Assembly: GCA_964556225.1 (NCBI GenBank) | Contig: CAZKVJ010000001.1 | Coordinates: 62,001 to 126,000 of the forward strand | Length of the DNA stretch: 64,000 nucleotides | Reading direction: 5' to 3' | DNA from: CAZKVJ01 sp964556225 | Lineage (GTDB): Bacteria > Actinomycetota > Acidimicrobiia > Acidimicrobiales > Ilumatobacteraceae | Shown: piece after piece, positions 8,009 through 13,826 of the stretch | How the letters are laid out: each line of letters opens with the position of its first letter | How positions within the stretch are numbered: the first letter of the stretch is position 1 | Notes under the pieces: model-generated | What the model was told of the DNA's origin: nothing | Databases searched by the model: none | Seen by the model: only the letters and a program-made list of their open reading frames with translations | Program-made: the position numbers and the translations under genes

Positions 8009-9056
8009 GCGCCGCCGCCACGCCGGCGGAGAAGCGCTCGACGTCGTCGAGCGTGGTGTGCCACGAGGTCATCCAGCGGACCTGGTGGGCATGGACGTCC
8101 CAGTCCCAGAAGAACGACCAGTCCTGCAGCCGGGTGATGACGTCGGCGGGCAGCACCGGGAAGAGGCTGTTCACCGCCGGTTCCCGATCCAGCTGGACGC
8201 CCGCCAGACCGGCGGTGCGCCGGTACAGCTCGACGGCCATGGCGTTGGCGTGTCCTCCGAGCTGGATCCAGCGGTCGCCGTCGAGCAGCGCCTCGAACTG
8301 GGCACTCACGAAGCGCATCTTCGACGGGAGCTGGGTGACCTGCTTGCGCACGAACGGCGCCGCCCGACCGAGCGCCGGCTCGAGGTAGACGACGGCCTCT
8401 CCGAACGCCAGCCCGGCCTTGGTGCCGCCGAAGGAGATGACGTCCACCCCGGCATCGACGGTGAACGACCGCAGTGCCGCGAGGTCGCCACCGAGCGCAG
8501 CGGTGGCGTTGGCGATGCGGGCGCCGTCCATGTGGACGGACATGCCGAGACGGTGGGCGGTGTCACAGAGCGCGGCGACCTCGGCAGGGGAGTAGAGCGT
8601 TCCCAGCTCGGTCGGCTGGGTGAGGGACACCACCCCGGGCTGGGCGTGATGGACGGCTCCGATGAGATGGCCCAGCTCGTCGAGCTGCTCCGGTCGCAGC
8701 TTGCCGTCCGGCGAGGGGAGGTCGATGAGCTTGGCGCCCAGCACGCGCTCGGGCGCGCCCGTCTCGTCGACCGCGATGTGCGACCACTCCGTGCAGACCA
8801 CGGCTTGGGCGGGGCCGAGCATCGTGGCCAGCGCCAGGACGTTCGCGCCGGTGCCGCTCCACACGAGGAACGTCTCGGTCGCGGGCCCGAACAGGTCGCG
8901 GAAGCGGTCGTGGACGCGAGCGGTCCAGGGATCGGCGCCGTAGGCGGGCGCGTCACCGTGGTTCGCAGCGCCGAGCGCGGCCATCACCTCCGGATGGGCA
9001 GGCGCGAAGTTGTCGCTGGCGAAGCCGCGCTCGGGCGGGGGCGGGAGGTCGGACAC
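7998..9056 (-). CDS. L-threonine aldolase-type PLP enzyme
   Basis: 352 aa. Fold-type I PLP enzyme that cleaves L-threonine or other beta-hydroxy-alpha-amino acids to glycine and an aldehyde. Motifs: FASDNFAPAHPEVMAAL opening, GTGANVLALATML, CTEWSHIAVDETGAPE, HMDGARIANATAALG and the PLP-lysine loop VISFGGTKAGLAFGEAVV. The GTG at 9056 is chosen because similarity begins right after it and the upstream frame belongs to the gene at 9103. It is the second gene of an operon with the upstream dioxygenase (46-base gap). Glycine made here could feed the nearby glycine cleavage genes. Confidence 0.88.
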   Translation of the reverse strand: MSDLPPPPERGFASDNFAPAHPEVMAALGAANHGDAPAYGADPWTARVHDRFRDLFGPATETFLVWSGTGANVLALATMLGPAQAVVCTEWSHIAVDETGAPERVLGAKLIDLPSPDGKLRPEQLDELGHLIGAVHHAQPGVVSLTQPTELGTLYSPAEVAALCDTAHRLGMSVHMDGARIANATAALGGDLAALRSFTVDAGVDVISFGGTKAGLAFGEAVVYLEPALGRAAPFVRKQVTQLPSKMRFVSAQFEALLDGDRWIQLGGHANAMAVELYRRTAGLAGVQLDREPAVNSLFPVLPADVITRLQDWSFFWDWDVHAHQVRWMTSWHTTLDDVERFSAGVAAALNR

Positions 9057-9102
9057 GTTGCCATTCTGGCGGCCGGCTGCGCTGGCGCGCCCTGTTGCCC
9101 GC

Positions 9103-10092
9103 TCAGGTGTCGAACCGGGTGGTGATGACCCGGCCGGTGCGCTCGCCCGCGCTGGGTGCCAGGTCGGCGACGACGAAGGTCCGCTGGAGCCACCGGTCGG
9201 TGCCGTCGAAGCGAGGGGTGAACGGGCTGCGGCCGTGCACCGCCACCTCGTTGTCGACCACGAGCAGGTCGCCCGCGTCGAGCACAACGGAGGTGTGGCA
9301 GGTGGCGACGGCCCGACCGAGGGCTCGCAGCGCCTCGTCGGCGGCGGGGTCGGTCCCCACCATCAGGTCCTCGTCGAACACCATGCTCGGCCGTTCCCGG
9401 TGGCCCCACAGCACGGGCACCTCGGGCCCGAGGCGGTTGGGGGCGCCGTGGAGGTAGCTCTCGTCGACGGCGGTGCGGAACCGCGGCTGGAACAGAACCT
9501 CGACGACGCCCTCGTCGAGGAGTCGCAGCACCTCGTGGACCGACGACAGGGTGGTGCGCGCCGCCGGGTCGCCGCGCAGGCACAGCAGGAGCAGGTAGCG
9601 CGGACGGTGGGGATGGAACGCCGCCTCGGTGTGGAACAGCAGCTCGACCGCGGAGCTGGTGGACACCTGGCGATCCTCGGCGCCGGCTACCGGGACGATG
9701 TTCTGCACCAACGAGCCACCGTGCTCGGGGAGGTAGCCCACGGGCTGGCCGAGGCGGCGGGCCACCGTGAGCAGGCTGACCTCGCTGGTCAGGTCCTTGC
9801 TGGTCGGTGCCGTGGGCAGGGTCGGCGTCGGCGGTACGTCACCGACCGGCGCGCCCTTCACCAGCAGCGCTCCGGAGGGGTCCGGGCGGTCGGCGAAATC
9901 GACGAGGGCGTCGTGGACGGCTGCGGGCAACAAGCGCCCGGCATGACCCGCCCAGCGCACGAGCTCGTCGTCGGCCACCGGCGCGACCGGCACGGGCAGG
10001 CGCCACGGCGCTCGGGCCCGAACGGTCGGCGGTGAGCGGTGGGCATGGACGACGGGGACCACGACAGCGCCTCCTGGGGGCTCGGTTCTCAT
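9103..10092 (-). CDS. Fe(II)/2-oxoglutarate dioxygenase, AsnO/VioC (clavaminate synthase-like) type
   Basis: 329 aa, usual family length. Non-heme iron oxygenases of this group hydroxylate the beta carbon of free amino acids such as Asn or Arg. The iron triad is visible: His154-Thr-Glu156 in LLFHTEAAFHPHRPRYLLLL, and His286 in NEVAVHGRSPFTPRF. Arg300 or Arg304 in TDRWLQR is placed to bind 2-oxoglutarate. It ends 46 bases before the threonine aldolase gene, so a two-gene operon is likely. The start codon lies inside a perfect 12-bp-arm palindrome, which suggests direct control by the divergent RpiR regulator. The substrate cannot be read from sequence. Confidence 0.82.
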   Translation of the reverse strand: MRTEPPGGAVVVPVVHAHRSPPTVRARAPWRLPVPVAPVADDELVRWAGHAGRLLPAAVHDALVDFADRPDPSGALLVKGAPVGDVPPTPTLPTAPTSKDLTSEVSLLTVARRLGQPVGYLPEHGGSLVQNIVPVAGAEDRQVSTSSAVELLFHTEAAFHPHRPRYLLLLCLRGDPAARTTLSSVHEVLRLLDEGVVEVLFQPRFRTAVDESYLHGAPNRLGPEVPVLWGHRERPSMVFDEDLMVGTDPAADEALRALGRAVATCHTSVVLDAGDLLVVDNEVAVHGRSPFTPRFDGTDRWLQRTFVVADLAPSAGERTGRVITTRFDT

Positions 10093-10115
10093 GATGGAAG
10101 ACTTCTTCCATCATG
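10090..10115. promoter_or_regulatory. Operator palindrome between dioxygenase and RpiR regulator
   Basis: Arms 10090-10101 and 10104-10115 are perfect 12-bp complements with spacer CT; the core is GGAAGA-CT-TCTTCC. The left arm overlaps the ATG of the dioxygenase gene (10092), so bound protein would block its translation start or late promoter region. The AT-rich stretch just after it (TATATC near 10122) may hold -10 elements of the divergent regulator gene. This position and symmetry fit an operator for the adjacent RpiR-type regulator. Confidence 0.7.
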
Positions 10116-10172
10116 ATACCTATATCGGATCATCTGAACCGCCGAGATCGTCACGATGTAAGGTGCGACGCG

Positions 10173-11015
10173 ATGTCGGTGCCCGAACTGATCACCGCCG
10201 CCGGCCCGTCGCTCACGACCGCAGAGCGCCGGGTCGCCGAGGTGGTGCTCGAACATCCCCAGGTCGTGGCGTTCGGCACCGTCGCCGAGGTGTCGGCCCG
10301 GGCGGGGAGCGGCGCCGCGACGGTCGTGCGCCTGGCGGCCAAGCTGGGGTTCGAGGGGTTCAGCAGCCTGCAGGACGAGGTCCGCCGCGAGCTGTCCCGC
10401 CAGCTCCGGCCGGCCGCCGAGCGGATCCGTGAGCCCGCCGGCGGCGACTCGGTCCGGCGCCACCTCGAGCTCGAGATCGACAACGTGCAGTCCACGCTGT
10501 CCGCCCTGCGAGCCGAGGTGCTCGAGGCCATCGTCGGGCATCTGACCGACCTGGTGCGGCCGGTGCTCGTGGTCTCGGGTGACGCCTCCGGGGGTGTGGC
10601 GCGCCAGATGACGGGCGACCTGCTGGCCCTGCGTGAGGGCGTCGAGCTCGTCGACGGCAACGCGGTCGCGGTGCGCCGGCGGCTCGCTGCCCTCTCGGGG
10701 GCCGAGGTGGTGGTGGCGCTCGATCTGCGCCGTTACGACCGCTGGGTCGTCGAGGCCGTCGAGTCGGCGCGGGCGGCAGGGTGCTGGATCGCGGCGCTGA
10801 CCGACAGCCTGCTCTCGCCGCTGGCTGCGGCCGCTGACGCCACCGTGGTGGTGAGTGCCGCCAGCGCCGGTCCCTTCGACAGCCACGTGGGCACGCTGGC
10901 GGTGGGGAACCTCGTGGTGGCGGCCTGCGCCGACCGGCTGCGCCGCCAGGCGACCGATCGCCTCGGACGGGCCGAAGCGGCGTGGACGGCCAACGGGGAT
11001 CTCGTCGAGCGCTGA
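10173..11015 (+). CDS. RpiR/MurR-family transcriptional regulator with SIS domain
   Basis: 280 aa. The N-terminal helix-turn-helix (residues about 1-80, TTAERRVAEVVLEHPQVVAF and SGAATVVRLAAKLGFEGFSS) is followed by a SIS domain (about 115-260) that in known members binds phosphosugars. AAGGTG about 8 bases upstream supports the ATG at 10173; an earlier ATG at 10113 lies within the operator region. It is transcribed away from the dioxygenase-aldolase operon and probably controls that operon and itself. An amino-acid-related rather than sugar ligand is possible from context. Confidence 0.85.
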   Translation: MSVPELITAAGPSLTTAERRVAEVVLEHPQVVAFGTVAEVSARAGSGAATVVRLAAKLGFEGFSSLQDEVRRELSRQLRPAAERIREPAGGDSVRRHLELEIDNVQSTLSALRAEVLEAIVGHLTDLVRPVLVVSGDASGGVARQMTGDLLALREGVELVDGNAVAVRRRLAALSGAEVVVALDLRRYDRWVVEAVESARAAGCWIAALTDSLLSPLAAAADATVVVSAASAGPFDSHVGTLAVGNLVVAACADRLRRQATDRLGRAEAAWTANGDLVER

Positions 11016-11037
11016 GCACCCGCATAGGGTGACGCCC

Positions 11038-11625
11038 ATGCACGTGGGGCTCATGTTCGCCAACACCGGACCTGCCGCGTCGGCGCAGGGCGCGCTCGAG
11101 CTGGCTCGTGGCGCCGAGGCGGCCGGGGTGGAGTCGCTGTGGACCGTCGAGCACGTGGTCGTCCCGTCCGGCTACCAGTCCGCCTACCCGTACGCCCGCT
11201 CGGGGAAGATGGCCGGCGGCGTCGATGACTTCGACATCCCAGATCCACTGGTGTGGCTGGCCTACGTCGCTGCGGCGACCTCGACGATCAAGCTCGCCAC
11301 GGGGATCCTCATCGTGCCCCAACGCAACCCCCTCATCACGGCAAAGGAGGTCGCGACGCTGGACCAGCTGTCCGGGGGGCGGATGATCCTGGGCGTCGGT
11401 GTGCTCTCCCACCTGCTGGACGTGATGCGGGCGGCCGCCGAGGAGGCCGGGCGGGACCCTGCCCAGATCGAGCTGACGGCTGGGGGAGGGGGGCGCACGG
11501 TCGACGAGCAGCTCGCCCACATCGATGCCCTGCACGCGCTGGGGGTCCATCGCGTCGTGGTGCCGCCGCTGCCGGTCGATGCGCTGGCGGCGACGGTGGC
11601 GACCGTCGAGGAGCGAACGAGCTGA
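11038..11625 (+). CDS. LLM-class F420-dependent oxidoreductase, internally deleted
   Basis: 195 aa; intact members have about 280-300. The first 120 residues are a normal luciferase-like N-terminal barrel: MHVGLMFANTGP, ESLWTVEHVVVPSGYQSAYP, IKLATGILIVPQRNPLITAK and LDQLSGGRMILGVGVG-type end. At about residue 121 (near base 11400) the chain jumps to LLDVMRAAAEEAGRDPAQIE, a segment that in homologues lies some 90 residues later, and then finishes normally. The reading frame is kept. The barrel lacks its middle strands and probably cannot fold normally, so this may be a decaying gene or an assembly collapse. It lies 22 bases after the rpiR stop. Confidence 0.7.
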   Translation: MHVGLMFANTGPAASAQGALELARGAEAAGVESLWTVEHVVVPSGYQSAYPYARSGKMAGGVDDFDIPDPLVWLAYVAAATSTIKLATGILIVPQRNPLITAKEVATLDQLSGGRMILGVGVLSHLLDVMRAAAEEAGRDPAQIELTAGGGGRTVDEQLAHIDALHALGVHRVVVPPLPVDALAATVATVEERTS

Positions 11626-11658
11626 GATCCACCACCCGGTGTGTCCCGCCAGGCATCA

Positions 11659-11673
11659 TTTCGTCATGACGGA
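11659..11673. repeat. Left arm of inverted repeat bracketing the zinc-ribbon gene
   Basis: TTTCGTCATGACGGA at 11659-11673 recurs inverted at 12049-12063. Each arm centres on the perfect palindrome CGTCATGACG. The left arm contains the ATG and the right arm the TGA of the same gene. This could be paired regulatory sites or the ends of a small mobilised cassette. Confidence 0.6.
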
Positions 11674-12058
11674 ATCAGGCGAGGCAACCGGGGATGGCGG
11701 GGGTGTGCGGCGGTGCCGATGGTGTCGCGCCGTGCTGCCCCGCCGGTCGGGGCCCGGGCGGCCACGCCAGTACTGCTCGGCGTCGTGCCGCCAGTGGGAC
11801 TGGGTGGCTCGGTACCGAGCGCTCGAGCTGAACCTGTCCGAAGGCGAGCTCGTCGTCGCCCGGGCCGAGCTCGACGCGCTGCACGACGACCTCTACGTGC
11901 TGTCGTGCGCGGTCGCCGACGTCGAGCGCGACCTGTCCGGCGGCCGGGCGACGAAGGAGGAGCTGCGTGACGCCCTCGACTGGCTGCTCGACGCCGCCCG
12001 GCCCCTGCGTGACCGCCAGCTCCGGGCACCCTCGCCCCACCCCCCGAATCCGTCATGA
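11666..12058 (+). CDS. Small zinc-ribbon hypothetical protein
   Basis: 130 aa. Residues about 15-40 hold a treble-clef-like zinc site: RRCRWCRAVLP (Cys-x2-Cys) and RQYCSASCRQW (Cys-x3-Cys), which recalls FCS/CGNR-type actinobacterial ribbons. The rest is a charged helical pair (ALELNLSEGELVVARAELDAL and LRDALDWLLDAARPLRDRQL). No enzyme motif is visible. It could be a small nucleic-acid-binding or protein-binding adaptor. The start and stop codons both lie in copies of the same 15-bp sequence in inverted orientation. Confidence 0.65.
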   Translation: MTESGEATGDGGGVRRCRWCRAVLPRRSGPGRPRQYCSASCRQWDWVARYRALELNLSEGELVVARAELDALHDDLYVLSCAVADVERDLSGGRATKEELRDALDWLLDAARPLRDRQLRAPSPHPPNPS

Positions 12059-12063
12059 CGAAA
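12049..12063. repeat. Right arm of inverted repeat bracketing the zinc-ribbon gene
   Basis: TCCGTCATGACGAAA is the exact reverse complement of 11659-11673. The palindromic core CGTCATGACG at 12051-12060 includes the stop codon of the zinc-ribbon gene (12056-12058). Confidence 0.6.
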
Positions 12064-12071
12064 CCCTCAGC

Positions 12072-12139
12072 GTTTGGTCGATTTGGCAGCAGAAACGCAT
12101 GCAAGTCGGCCAAACACAGACGCCCATAATGCACGTTAT
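12072..12139 (+). promoter_or_regulatory. AT-richer control region before cupredoxin gene
   Basis: The 135-base gap 12059-12193 is clearly lower in GC than its surroundings. It has an imperfect inverted repeat, GTTTGGTCGA (12072-12081) against TCGGCCAAAC (12106-12115), with one mismatch, and then an AT-rich stretch ATAATGCACGTTAT (12126-12139) that could supply a -10. Promoter and operator function is inferred from position and composition only. Confidence 0.35.
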
Positions 12140-12193
12140 GTCAGATGGACGGGAGCGGTAGGGTCGCAGCCGGGGATGACGAAGGGGGACGCC

Positions 12194-12577
12194 ATGGATC
12201 GCCATCGCCGCTCGTACCGGCTGCTCGTCGCTGCGACCGCGATCGTGGTCGCTCTCGGGGCATGCGGTGACGATGACGACTCGAACGACACGACCGCGCC
12301 AGCAGCCACCGAGGCGGCCAGGGACGCCGACACGGGCGCGAACACGATCGTGATCGTCGACCTCGCGTACCAGGTGCCGCTCGAGGTGCCGGCCGGCGTG
12401 ACCGTCACGGTCCGCAATGACGACCAGGTGACGCACACCGTGACGGCCGACGACGGTTCGTTCGACGTCGAGGTCGCCGGCGGCGCTACGCAGACGTTCA
12501 GCGCGCCCTCCGCCGGTTCGTATGCCTTCCACTGCGAGATCCACGCCGCCATGACCGGGGAGCTCCAGGTCGCCTGA
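12194..12577 (+). CDS. Cupredoxin-domain lipoprotein, copy A
   Basis: 127 aa. AGGGGG at 12183-12188 supports this ATG. A signal peptide ends in lipobox LGAC (Cys24), then an Asp/Thr/Ala-rich linker and a small plastocyanin-like domain. Type-1 copper ligands are all visible: His81 (QVTHTV), Cys114, His117 and Met120 (FHCEIHAAM). It is likely a membrane-anchored electron carrier or copper-binding protein outside the cell. A paralogue with the same ligand positions is at 16130-16513. Confidence 0.85.
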   Translation: MDRHRRSYRLLVAATAIVVALGACGDDDDSNDTTAPAATEAARDADTGANTIVIVDLAYQVPLEVPAGVTVTVRNDDQVTHTVTADDGSFDVEVAGGATQTFSAPSAGSYAFHCEIHAAMTGELQVA

Positions 12578-12633
12578 CGGGTTCATCCCGATGGTGGGTC
12601 GACTGCCCTCCCCCGCCCGACGAGACTTAACTG

Positions 12634-12650
12634 GGTGGGCGCCGCCCACC
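12634..12650 (+). promoter_or_regulatory. Hairpin in the leader of the DUF6325 gene
   Basis: GGTGGGC (12634-12640) pairs with GCCCACC (12644-12650) around loop GCC. It ends 5 bases before the strong GAGAGGAGG ribosome-binding region. It may terminate cupredoxin transcription or tune translation of the next gene. Confidence 0.4.
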
Positions 12651-12669
12651 GTGTGAGAGGAGGTTCGCG

Positions 12670-13110
12670 ATGAGTGATCCGTCACTCGACGAGCTGGGTC
12701 CGGTCGACTATCTGGTCGTCGAGTTCCCTCCGGGCGCTGCCCACTTCACCGGCGAGATGGCGGCCGAGCTGGCCTCGCTGGTGGAACGAGACCTCACCCG
12801 GGTCTTCGACCTGCTCGTGCTGGCGAAGGACGATGACGGCGCGATCGAGGCGTTCGAGATCGACGATCTTGACGAGCTGGACGAGCTGCGCGCCATCGAG
12901 GGCCAGATCGCCGAGCTGCTGGCGGCCGACGACGTCGCCCACCTGGCCGAGGCGATGGAACCAGGCACCACCGCCGGCGTGCTCGTCTACGAGAACCGCT
13001 GGGCGGCACCGTTCGCCTCGGCGGCCCGCCGGTCAGGTCGCCAGCTCGTGGCCAGCGGTCGGATCCCCATCCAGGCGATCGTCGCTGCGCTCAGCGAGGA
13101 CGAGGACTGA
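12670..13110 (+). CDS. DUF6325 family protein
   Basis: 146 aa, acidic. The opening LGPVDYLVVEFPPGAAHFTGEMAAEL and the central FDLLVLAKDDDGAIEAFEID are typical of DUF6325, a small actinobacterial family of unknown role with a ferredoxin-like predicted fold. A strong ribosome site GAGGAGG lies 9 bases before ATG. In other genomes these genes sit beside small SHOCT or glycine-zipper membrane proteins, and here the next gene is such a small protein 17 bases downstream. A stress or envelope function is suggested by context only. Confidence 0.75.
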   Translation: MSDPSLDELGPVDYLVVEFPPGAAHFTGEMAAELASLVERDLTRVFDLLVLAKDDDGAIEAFEIDDLDELDELRAIEGQIAELLAADDVAHLAEAMEPGTTAGVLVYENRWAAPFASAARRSGRQLVASGRIPIQAIVAALSEDED

Positions 13111-13127
13111 CGAGGAAGGAGCACATC

Positions 13128-13301
13128 ATGCCTCTGCGACCCGCACGCGCCGCACGACGCGGCGTCATCGGCGCCCCGGTGGCCCGCACCGCGGCGGTGG
13201 TCGGCACGGCGGCCGTCGTCGCCCATGGGGTGGACCGCCGGCAGGATCGGCGTGAGGATCGCCGCGATCGCCGCGACGACCGCCGCGACCGCCGCTTCTG
13301 A
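13128..13301 (+). CDS. Small membrane-associated protein with Arg/Asp repeat tail
   Basis: 57 aa, ATG at 13128 with GAGGAAGGAG just upstream. The protein opens MPLRPARAARRGVIGAPVA, has one Ala/Val/Gly-rich hydrophobic stretch (residues about 14-34), and ends in a strict charged tail of repeated DRR units (RRDRRDDRRDRRF). It follows the DUF6325 gene by 17 bases, so the two form an operon. The tail resembles zwitterionic ends of SHOCT-linked small proteins. Its function is unknown. It is too short for many gene callers. Confidence 0.6.
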   Translation: MPLRPARAARRGVIGAPVARTAAVVGTAAVVAHGVDRRQDRREDRRDRRDDRRDRRF

Positions 13302-13318
13302 TCCGAACATCACCGAGA

Positions 13319-13346
13319 GGACCCGCGCCACGACGGACGCGGGTCC
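13319..13346. terminator. Hairpin between convergent genes
   Basis: GGACCCGCG (13319-13327) pairs exactly with CGCGGGTCC (13338-13346) over a 10-base loop. It lies between the stop of the small protein at 13301 and the stop of the convergent membrane gene at 13365, so it can serve both. Confidence 0.7.
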
Positions 13347-13364
13347 CTTCGGTGAGCAGCCGTC

Positions 13365-13763
13365 TCAGCGATCCCCGGCCAGATCTCGTCCGTGGACCGT
13401 CAACGCCCAGATGACCGCGATGTCGATGGCGATCACCACGACCGCCCAGAAGGTGTTGTACGGCAGCCACATGAACTTCGAGATCATGCTGCCCACCGCG
13501 GCGAGGACACCGATCGTCCGGGCGAGGACCTTGCCGGTGAAGATGCCGATGCCGCAGAGGAACAGGATCAGGCCGATCAGCAGGTGGATCCATCCCCACG
13601 AGGTGGTGTCCAGCTTGTAGGTGTAGTTCGCGCCGATCACGAAGTACTCGTCGTCGACGAGGGCCACGGTGCCGGCGAGGGCCTGGAAGATCCCAGCGGT
13701 GATCAGCATGATCCCTGCAAAGGCTGCCCAGCCCATGGCCCATCCACTTGGTTGCTCACTCAT
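13365..13763 (-). CDS. DUF7144-like four-helix membrane protein
   Basis: 132 aa with four predicted membrane helices, at about residues 13-35, 57-77, 82-100 and 104-122. The pattern WAAFAGIMLITAGIFQALAG, then SWGWIHLLIGLILFLCGIGI, and final FWAVVVIAIDIAVIWALTVHG is typical of small DUF7144 proteins in Streptomyces and related bacteria. The function is unknown. It is divergent from the LuxR-type gene and convergent with the DUF6325 operon. Confidence 0.75.
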   Translation of the reverse strand: MSEQPSGWAMGWAAFAGIMLITAGIFQALAGTVALVDDEYFVIGANYTYKLDTTSWGWIHLLIGLILFLCGIGIFTGKVLARTIGVLAAVGSMISKFMWLPYNTFWAVVVIAIDIAVIWALTVHGRDLAGDR

Positions 13764-13826
13764 TGAGCATCACCTCCCGGAGGGCACGGTACGAACGCCC
13801 AGGTCGATTGGCATCACCTCGATCGC

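Noticed and set aside
12651..12669. Riboswitch in leader regions such as those of gcvT, gcvP and the DUF6325 gene
   Set aside because: The gaps before these genes are too short, and no glycine-riboswitch tandem aptamer pattern was found near gcvT or gcvP.
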